The notes under the pieces are model-generated. The model searched no databases, was not told the DNA's origin, and saw only the letters and a program-made list of their open reading frames with translations. The position numbers were made by a program, and so were the translations under genes. Shown here in pieces: positions 8,739 through 17,392 of a stretch of 64,000 nucleotides of DNA; within the stretch, counting starts at the first letter, position 1, and every line of letters begins with the position of its first letter. This DNA comes from Sphingomonas aquatilis. Lineage in GTDB: Bacteria; Pseudomonadota; Alphaproteobacteria; Sphingomonadales; Sphingomonadaceae. The DNA lies in NCBI RefSeq assembly GCF_014196115.1, contig NZ_JACIDB010000011.1:1-64000 (forward strand), read 5' to 3'.

Positions 8739-8774
8739 GCGGCCACGCCGGTTCCCCGACGTGGCCGCTTTTTT
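8739..8774 (+). terminator. Rho-independent terminator after ompW
   Basis: A 9-bp stem GCGGCCACG / CGTGGCCGC with a 12-base loop is followed by six T residues on the + strand. It lies 23 bases after the ompW stop and before the convergent end of hemN. Confidence 0.88.
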
Positions 8775-8785
8775 GCGCCCGAAGA

Positions 8786-10129
8786 TCAGACTGCGCGGCT
8801 GAACCGCTGGACGTTGAGCGCCGAGTGCTCGTCGAACGCGCTAGCGACCAGGCGGGCGTAGGGCTTCCCCTCCGGGGTCAGCGCGAGCGTCGCGCCCGAG
8901 ATCGTCACCAGGCCGCGCAGCACAAGATCTTCCAGCCGATCATGAGCCCTTCGGTCGAGCAGTCCACGAATGCCGAACGTCCGGTGCGCGATGTCCAGGT
9001 CCACCTGCCCGTCGCAGAGCAGCCGCTCGATCACCCAGCCGCGCGCACGATCAGTCGGCTGTAGCGTGACGCCTTTGACCCCGGCCAGCCCACCGGAGTT
9101 CACCATTTCGACATACCGACCGAGGTGCTTCCCGTTCTGTACGATGACGTTGCCCACCTGACTGATTGCGGAAGCACCGAGGCCGATCAGGGCATCGGCG
9201 TCGTCATCCGTGAAACCCTGAAAGTTGCGCCGGAGGCGACCGGCCGCCGCGGCTTCGGCGAGCGGGTCGTCGGGCCTGGCGTAGTGGTCGAAGCCGATTG
9301 TGGCAAAACCCTGCTCCTCGAGCATCTCATGAGCCAGCAGCGACTGCGTGAAGCGAGCATGCGCGTTCGGCAGCAGCGTGTCGTCGATCATGCGCTGGCG
9401 CGGCAGCATCCGGGGCATGTGCGCGTAGCCGAACATCGCCACACGGGAGGGTGCAAGCAACCGCGTCCGCGCAAGCGTGCATGCGATGTCATCCAGCGTC
9501 TGGCCGGGCAGTCCGTACATGAGGTCGAGATTGATGGCGGCAACACCGGCCGCGCGCAGCTCGGCCGCGCGGAGCGCCACCTCCCGGAACGGCTGTACTC
9601 GGTTGATCTGCTGCTGGATCCGCAGGGAAAAGGTTTGGGCGCCGAGGCTGGCCCGCGTGATACCGCAGCCGGCCAGCGTGCGGGCATAATCGGCGTCGAG
9701 ACTACGCGGATCGAGTTCCGCAGCCCATTCGGCGGCAGGGTCGACCCGGAACGATCGCTGAAGCGCCGCGCAGATCCTACTGAACTCGGCTGCCGGCAGG
9801 GCATTGGGGCTGCCGCCGCCGAAGTGGACATGGGTGACGCAGCCGCGGACGAGCTGCGCTACCGTTTCAATCTCACTTAGCAGCGCCTCGACGTACCGGG
9901 TGACCCGGCTCGCGCGGCCGACGGCACCGGTGTTGCACCCGCAGTACCAGCAGATCGTCTCGCAAAAGGGAACGTGCAGGTAGAGCGAGAGCTTTGCGTC
10001 ATCGGCCAGCGCTCCCAGCGCTTGCCGTTGTTCGGAAGCTCCCACCTTCCCGCTGAACGAAACTGCGGTTGGATAGCTGGTGTAGCGTGGCACACTCAGC
10101 GCGGCGAGGTCAGCATGGTAAGCGGTCAT
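8786..10129 (-). CDS. hemN: Oxygen-independent coproporphyrinogen III oxidase
   Basis: 447 residues, a radical-SAM enzyme converting coproporphyrinogen III to protoporphyrinogen IX without O2. The cluster motif CETICWYCGCN (Cx3Cx2C plus the fourth Cys) is near residue 50; PRYTSYPTA at the N-terminus and GYAHMPRMLPRQR later are typical of HemN. The start at 10129 (MTAYHADLAAL) is preferred. The longer frame from 10177 begins inside the palindromic FNR box, and HemN proteins usually start shortly before PRYTSYPTA. It supplies haem under the low-oxygen conditions in which the neighbouring oxidase operates. Confidence 0.93.
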   Translation of the reverse strand: MTAYHADLAALSVPRYTSYPTAVSFSGKVGASEQRQALGALADDAKLSLYLHVPFCETICWYCGCNTGAVGRASRVTRYVEALLSEIETVAQLVRGCVTHVHFGGGSPNALPAAEFSRICAALQRSFRVDPAAEWAAELDPRSLDADYARTLAGCGITRASLGAQTFSLRIQQQINRVQPFREVALRAAELRAAGVAAINLDLMYGLPGQTLDDIACTLARTRLLAPSRVAMFGYAHMPRMLPRQRMIDDTLLPNAHARFTQSLLAHEMLEEQGFATIGFDHYARPDDPLAEAAAAGRLRRNFQGFTDDDADALIGLGASAISQVGNVIVQNGKHLGRYVEMVNSGGLAGVKGVTLQPTDRARGWVIERLLCDGQVDLDIAHRTFGIRGLLDRRAHDRLEDLVLRGLVTISGATLALTPEGKPYARLVASAFDEHSALNVQRFSRAV

Positions 10130-10163
10130 GAGCGTGCGATGACCGGCGACATTTGCCTGCGCC

Positions 10164-10177
10164 TTGACGATCGTCAA
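10164..10177. promoter_or_regulatory. FNR box, perfect palindrome
   Basis: TTGACGATCGTCAA is a perfect TTGAC-N4-GTCAA palindrome lying between hemN (minus strand) and a small membrane-peptide gene (plus strand). Its centre is about 37 bases before the start predicted from the TATAAT at 10195, close to the -41.5 geometry of an activating FNR site. It may also serve hemN, whose start codon is 35 bases away on the other side. Confidence 0.8.
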
Positions 10178-10194
10178 ATGTCAGAGCCGCTACG

Positions 10195-10200
10195 TATAAT
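10195..10200 (+). promoter_or_regulatory. -10 element TATAAT downstream of FNR box
   Basis: A perfect sigma70-type TATAAT in GC-rich surroundings, 18 bases after the FNR palindrome and 85 bases before the 35-residue peptide gene. No good -35 hexamer is seen at the proper spacing, as expected for an activator-dependent promoter. Confidence 0.6.
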
Positions 10201-10284
10201 GCCGGATCAACGCCCTTGCGGTTGGTCAACGGCAGCAGCCGAGTAGCGCGGCACCCCGTAGGCCTCGAGCAAAAGGAGGCGACG

Positions 10285-10392
10285 ATGATCCATCTTCCGA
10301 ACGACTGGTTTCTGTATCTCGCGGCAGGCGCCATGGGCCTTTTTATGCTGACCATGATGTTCGTGACCGTCAGCGAACGCCGGCATCCCTGA
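10285..10392 (+). CDS. 35-residue single-TM peptide under FNR box
   Basis: A small gene encoding MIHLPNDWFLYLAAGAMG followed by more hydrophobic residues and ending SERRHP. One membrane helix (residues about 8-28) with a basic C-terminus predicts N-out/C-in insertion. A strong ribosome site (AAAAGGAGG) is 6 bases before the ATG, and an FNR box plus TATAAT lie upstream. Size and topology recall small oxidase-associated subunits (CydX, CcoQ/CcoS type) but no homology can be claimed. It lies between hemN and the quinone-reductase genes. Confidence 0.65.
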   Translation: MIHLPNDWFLYLAAGAMGLFMLTMMFVTVSERRHP

Positions 10393-10420
10393 TTGGGGCC
10401 TGGCCCACAAATGGTGATTG

Positions 10421-10453
10421 GCCGCGAGCCCTCCATCGGCCGGCGCTCGCGGC
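10421..10453. terminator. Hairpin between convergent genes
   Basis: Nine-base arms GCCGCGAGC and GCTCGCGGC separated by 15 bases lie between the 35-residue peptide gene and the convergent end of the gene at 10460. No T-run follows on either strand, so it is a possible weak bidirectional terminator only. Confidence 0.4.
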
Positions 10454-10459
10454 AGCAAC

Positions 10460-10987
10460 CTAGTGGGACGCTCCGTCGAGCGCCTGTTCCAGCGTCATTC
10501 TTGCGCCCGGCGTGTATCGGCGAGCGCCCAGATACAGGAACGCCAGCTCTTCATAGTCCAGCAAGCGCCGGCAACCATCGAACAGGCAGCGAAGCATGTA
10601 GCTGAGCATGTCTGTTCGCGAGTCGTCGACACCCTTCTCTCGGAGCATCTCGCCGACATCCTCCGCGTGCATGCCGATCGCGACCTGCTCAAGAAGGATG
10701 CGTCGCAACATACCCGCCCCGACGCGGAGCTGTTCGCCCGCGAACACGCGGTCGAGAAACCTGCTGGTGATCTCGACATGCTTTCTGAAGCGGCTTTGGA
10801 TCAGGTCGGCGATCGCACTACGCTCGTCATGGTCCGGTGCCTCCAGGAGGCGATCGGCGAGCGCTTCCACCCGGTCGCACATTTCTCTGATGTCGGCATG
10901 ATCCGACAAAAGAGCTCCAACATCGACCTCGTCGATGACCTTGGACCTGCGCACGAAGGGCAGCACCTGCGAGAAAGGCTGTTCCAC
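10460..10987 (-). CDS. Helical protein with hemerythrin-like His/Asp spacing
   Basis: 175 residues from a GTG at 10987, chosen for the GGAGG seven bases upstream; the longer frame overlaps the preceding gene. The sequence is nearly all helix, with LLSDHADIREMCDRVEAL and RFRKHVEITSRFLDRVFAG giving His/Asp spacing like hemerythrin or cation-binding four-helix bundles. Other segments are ILLEQVAIGMHAEDVGEML and LLDYEELAFLYLG. The start overlaps nothing but lies inside the 3' end of the quinone reductase gene by a different reading, and RBS placement favours coupling. A diiron oxygen or NO sensor would suit the context; this is a guess. Confidence 0.55.
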   Translation of the reverse strand: MEQPFSQVLPFVRRSKVIDEVDVGALLSDHADIREMCDRVEALADRLLEAPDHDERSAIADLIQSRFRKHVEITSRFLDRVFAGEQLRVGAGMLRRILLEQVAIGMHAEDVGEMLREKGVDDSRTDMLSYMLRCLFDGCRRLLDYEELAFLYLGARRYTPGARMTLEQALDGASH

Positions 10988-11009
10988 GGCAAAGCCTCCA
11001 GCTTTCTGG

Positions 11010-11687
11010 TCACTGCGTCCGGCTGCTATCCTCTTGCGAACGCCGCTGCAGCGCCGCCTGAGCCTGCGCGCGGTACCGACCGTCAGCGAGCATCGCGCAC
11101 GCCTTGTCCGCGGCCTGGCGCACCCGCTCCAACTGCTCCCCGGCGTAAGAGGCATCCATGTCAGGCACGACGGAGTCGATTCGAATGTGCTCGGCCTGTC
11201 CCATACCCAGTCCACGCCAGAGATAGACGTCAAACACCTCTTTCAACGACAGTACCTGCCCCTGCTCGTTGAGCCAGGGGAGCGAGGCGCCTGACGTGCT
11301 GAACGACAGAAGTGGCTTTCCTGCGACCACCGACTGCCCGGAAGCAGCCTGCAGATCGCGGAAGGTGTAGCCCGCCCCCAGTACACGCTCGACATAGCCC
11401 TTCAGCATGGCCGGCGGCAGGCCGAACCAGATCGGGTAGACGAAGACGACAATGTCGCAGCGCTCCAGATGGGCTAGTTCGGCTGCGACGTCCGCTGCAG
11501 GCGACCAGCCGGGTTCAGTCGGACGCTCGCTGGTGCGCAGCACCGGGTCGAACCCCAATGCATAGAGATCGCGGACCTCGACGCTATGGTGGTTGGCTGC
11601 AACCGCCTCCCGATAGGCATCGACGATGGCGTGGTCGAACCCTTCAGGCGTCGGGTTGGCGAGCACAACGAGGTGACGGAACATCAT
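11010..11687 (-). CDS. NAD(P)H quinone oxidoreductase, flavodoxin fold
   Basis: 225 residues of the NQO1/KefF/MdaB flavoprotein group. The FMN/FAD phosphate-binding start HLVVLANPTPEGFDHAIVDA, the segment CDIVVFVYPIWFGLPPAMLKGYVERV and GKPLLSFSTSGA match the family. It reduces quinones by two electrons, protecting against redox cycling or controlling K+ efflux systems. It lies 27 bases after the MFS gene and 22 before the helical protein gene, all on the minus strand, so the three probably form an operon. Confidence 0.88.
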   Translation of the reverse strand: MMFRHLVVLANPTPEGFDHAIVDAYREAVAANHHSVEVRDLYALGFDPVLRTSERPTEPGWSPAADVAAELAHLERCDIVVFVYPIWFGLPPAMLKGYVERVLGAGYTFRDLQAASGQSVVAGKPLLSFSTSGASLPWLNEQGQVLSLKEVFDVYLWRGLGMGQAEHIRIDSVVPDMDASYAGEQLERVRQAADKACAMLADGRYRAQAQAALQRRSQEDSSRTQ

Positions 11688-11714
11688 GGCTTCACTCCAG
11701 TAGCGGTGGCCGGC

Positions 11715-13046
11715 TCAGGCGGCCTTGCGGCCCCAGTCACGGTTCAGCGCGAGCGCGCCCAGCGTGCAGGCGGCGCCCGACAGCAGGTACGCCCCCACGG
11801 CGATCAGCCCGAAGCGGCTGGCGAGGAACAGCGCCGCCAACGGTGCAAAGGCGGCACCGACGAACCAGGCCGCCGTCGCGGTGGTACCTGCACCCGTGTA
11901 GCGATGCCGGGGCGAGAAGCTGCCGTTGGTCGCGCCGGACGATTGCCCGAACGACAGCCCGAGCAGGACGAAACCGAGGATCATGTAGGTCCACTCGCCC
12001 GCCGGCCCGCGATCAAGGAGCTGCGGTGCGAACCCGCTGTACGCGCCGATCATCGCCGCCGACACGCCCAGCAGCACCCGCCGGCCGATCCGGTCGGCGA
12101 TGGCCCCTGAAGCCGTGACCGCAAGGAGTCCGACGGCTGCACCCACCATTTCGATGGTCAGGAAGCGGATAGCGCTGCCCCCATTCAGCACCACCCAGGA
12201 GAGCGGGAAGACGGTGACGAGGTGAAATAGCGCAAAGCTGGCGAGCGCGGCGAAGGCGCCGAGCACCACGGTGCGCCCCTCCTCCCGGAACATCTGGGTA
12301 ACGGGCGAGGGCTGCAGCTCTCGGCTTTCGAACAGCTCCTGGAACTCGGGCGTCGAGATGAGCCGAAGCCGGGCGAACAGCGCGACCACGTTGATAACAA
12401 AGGCGACGAAGAAGGGATAGCGCCAGCCCCAGTCGAGGAAGTCGCTCATCTTCAACGTGTTGAGCAGGAACGCGAACACGGCCGCGGCCACGAACAGGCC
12501 GATCGGTGCGCCGAGCTGCGGGATCATGGCGAACCAGCCGCGGCGGTTGGCCGGTGCGTTCAGCGACAGGAGCGCCGGCAGCCCGTCCCATGTGCCGCCC
12601 TGCGCGATCCCCTGCCCGATCCGGAAGAGCGCGAGCAGGGCCGCAGCGATCCAGCCGACCTGCGCATGGCCAGGCAGGAACGCCATGGCCGCGGTCGAGC
12701 CGCCCAGCAGGAACATGGCCACCGTCAGCTTGACCCCTCGCCCGTGCCTCCGATCCAGCCACAGGAACGCCATCGCGCCGAACGGGCGCGCGACAAAGGC
12801 CAGCGCGAAGATCGCGAAGGAGTAGAGCGTTCCCGTCACCGGGCTCACGTCGGGGAAGATCAGGCTTGGGAACACCAGCACCGACGCGATCGCGTAGACG
12901 AAGAAGTCGAAGAACTCGGTCGAGCGGCCGATGATGACGCCGACGGCGATGTCGCCCGGGCGAACGTCGTGCCGTTCGGCATTGATGAGGCTGGCGTCTC
13001 GCTCAAGTGCCGTCGAGTTCGCCGGGCCCAGGGTGCTGGCTACCAT
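11715..13046 (-). CDS. MFS transporter, metabolite:H+ symporter type
   Basis: 443 residues with about twelve membrane helices. EFFDFFVYAIASVLVFPSL near residue 45 and DRRHGRGVKLT in the loop after helix 2 resemble the MHS subfamily (shikimate/citrate/alpha-ketoglutarate carriers). RIGQGIAQGGTWDGLPALL matches the helix 4 motif. The substrate cannot be predicted. Its start faces cyoA across a 105-base gap containing an FNR box, so both directions may share oxygen control. Confidence 0.85.
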   Translation of the reverse strand: MVASTLGPANSTALERDASLINAERHDVRPGDIAVGVIIGRSTEFFDFFVYAIASVLVFPSLIFPDVSPVTGTLYSFAIFALAFVARPFGAMAFLWLDRRHGRGVKLTVAMFLLGGSTAAMAFLPGHAQVGWIAAALLALFRIGQGIAQGGTWDGLPALLSLNAPANRRGWFAMIPQLGAPIGLFVAAAVFAFLLNTLKMSDFLDWGWRYPFFVAFVINVVALFARLRLISTPEFQELFESRELQPSPVTQMFREEGRTVVLGAFAALASFALFHLVTVFPLSWVVLNGGSAIRFLTIEMVGAAVGLLAVTASGAIADRIGRRVLLGVSAAMIGAYSGFAPQLLDRGPAGEWTYMILGFVLLGLSFGQSSGATNGSFSPRHRYTGAGTTATAAWFVGAAFAPLAALFLASRFGLIAVGAYLLSGAACTLGALALNRDWGRKAA

Positions 13047-13102
13047 GCTTCCAAGTCCTTCAATCTGACGTCTTCTCGTAATCTCGGGCGACCGGCGAAC
13101 CT

Positions 13103-13116
13103 TTGACTTTTGTCAA
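13103..13116. promoter_or_regulatory. FNR box before cyoA
   Basis: TTGACTTTTGTCAA, extended by one symmetrical base pair on each side (TTTGAC-N4-GTCAAA), lies 36 bases before the cyoA ATG and 57 bases before the divergent MFS start. The position so close to the cyoA start allows either activation of a short leader or repression by roadblock; sequence alone does not decide. Confidence 0.75.
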
Positions 13117-13151
13117 AGTCGAGAGGGCGGCGTGCCGGTTAGCGGACGGGC

Positions 13152-14342
13152 ATGCTCAAGACAGGATCCAACCTCATGCGACGCGCTCTGCGCCTGCCAC
13201 AGCGTCTGGCGATGCTGGCGCTGCCGGCACTGCTCGGCGGCTGCGACATGGTGGTCATGAACCCCACCGGCGACATCGCGGTCCAGCAGCGCGACCTGAT
13301 CCTGTTCTCTACAGGCGTCATGCTGCTCATCATCGTGCCGGTCATGGTGCTGACCGTGGTGTTCGCGCGCAAGTACCGCCGCGGCAACGCGAACAAGACC
13401 TACGATCCGAGCTTCACCCACTCCACCACGCTGGAGCTGGTGATCTGGTCGTGCCCGCTGCTGATCATCATTGCGCTGAGCGCCGTGACCTGGACCAGCA
13501 CGCACCTGCTCGATCCCTTCCGGCCGCTGGAGCGGATCTCGCCGGGCCGCCCGGTGCCCGCCGGCACCAAGCCGCTCGAGATCCAGGCTGTCGCGCTCGA
13601 TTGGAAGTGGTTGTTCATCTATCCCGAGCAGGGCATCGCCACGGTGAACGAGCTGGCTCTGCCGGTGGACGTGCCGGTGCGCTTCTCCATCACCTCCAAC
13701 GATCAGTTCAACACTTTCTACGTGCCGACGCTGGCAGGCATGATTTACGCCATGCCGGGCATGCGCTCCGAGCTGAATGCGGTCCTGAACAAGCCGGGAA
13801 CGAGCGAGGGCTACTCCGCCAACTATTCCGGCGCAGGTTACTCCAACATGCGCTTCAAGATGCACGGGCAGTCGCCGGCAGACTTCGCACGTTGGGTGGC
13901 CGGAGTGAAGGCGCAAGGCGGCTCGCTTCCCACGGAGCGTTTCGTCGCCTTGGCGAAGCCGAGCGAGAAGGTGCCGGTGATGCGCTTCGCCGCCGTGCAG
14001 CCGCAGCTGTTCGATCGCATCGTCAACCGCTGCGTCGAGGCAGGCAAGCCGTGCATGATGGACGTGATGACGCGCGACATGGCGCGTGCCGGCGGCAACC
14101 CGCACGATCACCGCATGGGCGCCGGCATGCCGCCCGGCCGCGGCGCCGCGCCGATCATGGGTGAAAAGCCCACGCCCGCGCTCCAGAAGGCGCCCGAAGA
14201 CAAGGGCTCAGGCCCGAATGTCACCAAGCCGGCGAAGCCCGGGAAGGCTCCAGGCCAGCTGAAGCCGGGCGACCAGCGCAACCGCGACCTTTCCGCCCTT
14301 CCCTCCTTCCTCCGCGGCGCCGCTGGCGCCGTGCGGGCCTGA
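13152..14342 (+). CDS. cyoA: Cytochrome bo3 ubiquinol oxidase subunit II
   Basis: 396 residues. A lipoprotein signal ends at LPALLGGC, and two membrane helices (about 50-75 and 95-120) precede the periplasmic cupredoxin domain. That domain has [23 protein letters not shown] and [22 protein letters not shown]. The CuA cysteines of cytochrome c oxidases are absent, as in quinol oxidases. It is about 80 residues longer than E. coli CyoA, the excess being a Pro/Lys/Met-rich tail (after about 315). It is the first gene of cyoABCD and has an FNR box upstream. Confidence 0.95.
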   Translation: MLKTGSNLMRRALRLPQRLAMLALPALLGGCDMVVMNPTGDIAVQQRDLILFSTGVMLLIIVPVMVLTVVFARKYRRGNANKTYDPSFTHSTTLELVIWSCPLLIIIALSAVTWTSTHLLDPFRPLERISPGRPVPAGTKPLEIQAVALDWKWLFIYPEQGIATVNELALPVDVPVRFSITSNDQFNTFYVPTLAGMIYAMPGMRSELNAVLNKPGTSEGYSANYSGAGYSNMRFKMHGQSPADFARWVAGVKAQGGSLPTERFVALAKPSEKVPVMRFAAVQPQLFDRIVNRCVEAGKPCMMDVMTRDMARAGGNPHDHRMGAGMPPGRGAAPIMGEKPTPALQKAPEDKGSGPNVTKPAKPGKAPGQLKPGDQRNRDLSALPSFLRGAAGAVRA

Positions 14343-14364
14343 CCCCCGCGCGATCGGAACCACG

Positions 14365-16365
14365 ATGAGCGACTCCATCCTCAAGACTATTTTCGGCCGG
14401 CTGACGTTTGAATCGTTCCCGATTCACGAGCCCATTCTGTTCGGCACCTTCATCGTCGTGTCGCTGCTGGGGCTCGGCATCGTCGGTGTGGTCACGCGCT
14501 ATCGCCTGTGGGGCTATCTCTGGTCCGAATGGTTCACGAGCGTCGACCACAAGAAGGTCGGCATCATGTACATCATCCTAGGCATCGTCATGCTGCTGCG
14601 TGGCTTCGCCGACGCGCTGATGATGCGCGCGCAGCAGGCGATCGCGTTCGGCGCGAACGAGGGATACCTCCCGCCGCACCATTATGATCAGATCTTCACC
14701 GCGCACGGAACGATCATGATCTTCTTCGTGGCGATCCCGCTAGTGGTGGGCATCATCAACTACGTCATGCCGCTCCAGATCGGCGCGCGCGACGTGGCCT
14801 TCCCGTTCCTCAACAATCTTAGCTTCTGGCTCACGGTCGCGGGCGCGGTGCTGGTGATGATCTCGCTGTTCGTTGGCGAGTTCGCGCGCACCGGCTGGCT
14901 GTCCTATGCGCCGCTCGCCGGGCTGCAGTACAGTCCCGATACCGGCGTCGACTACTATCTCTGGGCGCTCCAGATCGCGGGCGTCGGAACGACGCTCAGC
15001 GCCATCAACATGGTCGCCACCGTCGTGAAGATGCGCGCGCCGGGCATGACCATGATGAAAATGCCGGTGTTCGTCTGGACCGCGCTCTGCTCCAACGTGC
15101 TGGCGATCGCGATCTTCCCGGCGCTCACCGCCGCCTTCTTCCTGCTGATGCTCGATCGCTACATCGGCACCGCGTTCTTCACCAACGACCTTGGCGGCGC
15201 GCCGATGATGTATTGGAACATGGTTTGGATCTGGGGCCACCCGGAGGTATACGTTCTGATCCTGCCGGCGTTCGGCATGTATTCCGAGATCACCTCCACC
15301 TTCTCGGGCAAGCCGCTCTTCGGCTACTCGTCAATGGTCTATGCCACGGTGGTCATCACCATCCTGTCGTACCTGGTCTGGCTGCACCACTTCTTCACCA
15401 TGGGCGCGGGCCCCAGCGTCAACAGCTTCTTCGGGATCGCCACCATGGTGATCTCGATCCCGACGGGCGCCAAGGTCTTCAACTGGCTGTTCACCATGTA
15501 CAAGGGAGACGTCCGCTTCGAGCTGCCGATGATGTGGGTGGTCGCCTTCATGCTGACCTTCGTCGTCGGCGGCATGACCGGCGTGCTGCTGGCGATCCCG
15601 CCCGCCGACTTCGTCTTCCACAACTCGCTGTTCCTGGTCGCGCACTTCCACAACACGATCATCGGCGGCGTGGTATTCGGCCTGTTCGCGGCGATGGTGT
15701 ACTGGTTCCCCAAGGCGTTCGGCTTCAAGCTCGACGAGTTCTGGGGCAAGGTCGCCTTCTGGGGCTGGGTGATCGGTTACTGGGTCGCCTGGACGCCGAT
15801 CTACATTGTCGGCCTGATGGGCGAGCCGCGCCGGGTCAACCACTTCGACGACCCCAGTATCCAGCCCTACTTCGTGATCGCGGCGATCGGCGCGCTCATC
15901 ATCCTGGTCGGCATCCTCGGCTTCGTCATGAGCATCCTCGTCGGGTTCCTGAAGCGCGAGCAGCTCCGCGACACGACCGGCGATCCGTGGAACGGCCGGA
16001 CGTTGGAATGGTCGACCAGCTCGCCTCCGCCGGCCTACAACTTCGCGATCACGCCGGTGGTCCACGCGCTCGACGCCTGGCACGACATGAAGGCACGCGG
16101 GTACGAGCGGCCCCGTGACGGCTTCCGGCCGGTCCACATGCCGCGCAACACTGGCACGGGCGTCATCCTCTCCGGCCTCGCTCTGGCGCTCGGCTTCGGC
16201 ATGGTCTGGTACATGTGGTGGCTCGCCGCGCTCAGCTTCGCCGGCCTGCTGGCGGTCGCCATCGGCCACACCTTCAATCTCAATCGCGATTACTTCATCC
16301 CCGCGGACGAGGTGTCCCGCACAGAAAGCCAGCGGCAGCAGCTGCTGCTCGGCGCCGGAGCCTGA
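14365..16365 (+). CDS. cyoB: Cytochrome bo3 ubiquinol oxidase subunit I
   Basis: 666 residues, the haem b/haem o3-CuB catalytic subunit that reduces O2 and pumps protons. The low-spin haem ligands lie in [11 protein letters not shown] and [11 protein letters not shown]. The CuB site is [15 protein letters not shown] (His cross-linked to Tyr) plus [10 protein letters not shown]-terminal R-(W)-x quinone-site sequences ([10 protein letters not shown] region) precede helix 1. It begins 22 bases after cyoA. Length matches E. coli CyoB (663). Confidence 0.97.
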   Translation: MSDSILKTIFGRLTFESFPIHEPILFGTFIVVSLLGLGIVGVVTRYRLWGYLWSEWFTSVDHKKVGIMYIILGIVMLLRGFADALMMRAQQAIAFGANEGYLPPHHYDQIFTAHGTIMIFFVAIPLVVGIINYVMPLQIGARDVAFPFLNNLSFWLTVAGAVLVMISLFVGEFARTGWLSYAPLAGLQYSPDTGVDYYLWALQIAGVGTTLSAINMVATVVKMRAPGMTMMKMPVFVWTALCSNVLAIAIFPALTAAFFLLMLDRYIGTAFFTNDLGGAPMMYWNMVWIWGHPEVYVLILPAFGMYSEITSTFSGKPLFGYSSMVYATVVITILSYLVWLHHFFTMGAGPSVNSFFGIATMVISIPTGAKVFNWLFTMYKGDVRFELPMMWVVAFMLTFVVGGMTGVLLAIPPADFVFHNSLFLVAHFHNTIIGGVVFGLFAAMVYWFPKAFGFKLDEFWGKVAFWGWVIGYWVAWTPIYIVGLMGEPRRVNHFDDPSIQPYFVIAAIGALIILVGILGFVMSILVGFLKREQLRDTTGDPWNGRTLEWSTSSPPPAYNFAITPVVHALDAWHDMKARGYERPRDGFRPVHMPRNTGTGVILSGLALALGFGMVWYMWWLAALSFAGLLAVAIGHTFNLNRDYFIPADEVSRTESQRQQLLLGAGA

Positions 16366-16366
16366 C

Positions 16367-17002
16367 ATGACGGACCACGCACTCGACCCTCGCGCGGCCA
16401 GCCCGACCTGGCACCTTGCCGAGCAGGAGGACCATGATCACGGCGGAGGCGGCGCCACGATCCTGGGCTTCTGGATCTACCTGATGAGCGATGCGCTCAT
16501 CTTCGCCTCGCTGTTCGCGATGTTCGGCGTGGTGAGCACCAGCTATGCCGGCGGTCCGATCCCGCGCGAGATCTTCGACCTTAAGCTCGTCGCGCTCAAC
16601 ACCGCGCTGCTGCTTGCCTCCTCCATCACCTTCGGCGAAGCCATGCCGCACATGGAGGCCGGCCGGGTCGGGCAGACCCGGGCGTGGCTGGCGATCACGG
16701 GGCTGCTCGGCCTCGCCTTCCTCGGCATCGAGCTTTACGAGTTCGGGCAGCTGATCGCCGAAGGCGCGAGCCCGCAGCGCAGCGCCTTCCTATCGGCCTT
16801 CTTCACGCTGGTGGGCACGCACGGCGCCCACGTCGCGGTAGGCCTGATCTGGCTCACAGTCATGCTGATCCAGCTCGGGCAGCACGGCCTGTCGCTGCCG
16901 ATGAAGCGGCGGCTGATCTGCCTGTCGATGTTCTGGCACTTCCTGGACATCATCTGGATCGGCGTTTTCACCTTCGTGTACCTGTATGGAGTGATCCGTT
17001 GA
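16367..17002 (+). CDS. cyoC: Cytochrome bo3 ubiquinol oxidase subunit III
   Basis: 211 residues with five membrane helices. The helix 1 sequence LGFWIYLMSDALIFASLFA, GTHGAHVAVGLIWL and FWHFLDIIWIGVFTFVYL are classical for CyoC. The ATG at 16367 is one base beyond the cyoB stop; longer in-frame readings overlap cyoB. A His-rich segment EQEDHDHGGG precedes helix 1. Confidence 0.95.
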   Translation: MTDHALDPRAASPTWHLAEQEDHDHGGGGATILGFWIYLMSDALIFASLFAMFGVVSTSYAGGPIPREIFDLKLVALNTALLLASSITFGEAMPHMEAGRVGQTRAWLAITGLLGLAFLGIELYEFGQLIAEGASPQRSAFLSAFFTLVGTHGAHVAVGLIWLTVMLIQLGQHGLSLPMKRRLICLSMFWHFLDIIWIGVFTFVYLYGVIR

Positions 17003-17379
17003 GCACCGAACCCTACGATCACGCGCTCCACGCGCACGGCGACACGATGGGTCACGGCAGCCGCCGCGGCCACCGGATCGGCTCGCTGCTGGCGATCATC
17101 CTCACGGTCGTGCCCTTCTGGCTTGTCATGTCGCAGCAGGGGCCCGCGCCGGGCTGGACCGCCGCGGTGATCTTCGCGCTCGCGCTGGTGCAGATCGTCG
17201 TCCATGTCGTCTGCTTCCTGCACCTGGACACCCGCTCCGAGGGCGGTTGGACGCTGCTGGCGTTCCTGTTCACCGCGGTCATCGTGGTGCTGACGATCGG
17301 TGGGTCGGTGTGGGTCATGTTCCACCTTAACACCAACATGATGCCGATGCCCGGCGGCATGACCGGCCCGGTTCGCTGA
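16999..17379 (+). CDS. cyoD: Cytochrome bo3 ubiquinol oxidase subunit IV
   Basis: 126 residues from a TTG at 16999 that overlaps the cyoC stop (TTGA). An ATG at 17047 (MGHGSRRGHR) would give a 110-residue form close to E. coli CyoD (109), so the start is uncertain. Three membrane helices include LVQIVVHVVCFLHLDT, the conserved CyoD signature, and TAVIVVLTIGGSVWVMFHLN. The sequence ends in a Met-rich tail. CyoE (haem O synthase) does not follow, so haem O must be supplied from elsewhere. Confidence 0.9.
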   Translation: MSTEPYDHALHAHGDTMGHGSRRGHRIGSLLAIILTVVPFWLVMSQQGPAPGWTAAVIFALALVQIVVHVVCFLHLDTRSEGGWTLLAFLFTAVIVVLTIGGSVWVMFHLNTNMMPMPGGMTGPVR

Positions 17380-17392
17380 AGCGAGATTGGTG

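Noticed and set aside
10130..10177. Longer hemN start (MTIVKAQAN...)
   Set aside because: Its first codons are the FNR palindrome itself, and HemN homologues start closer to PRYTSYPTA.
14740..16368. Long minus strand frames opposite cyoB
   Set aside because: Low-complexity His/Asp/Arg readings antisense to a clear oxidase gene.
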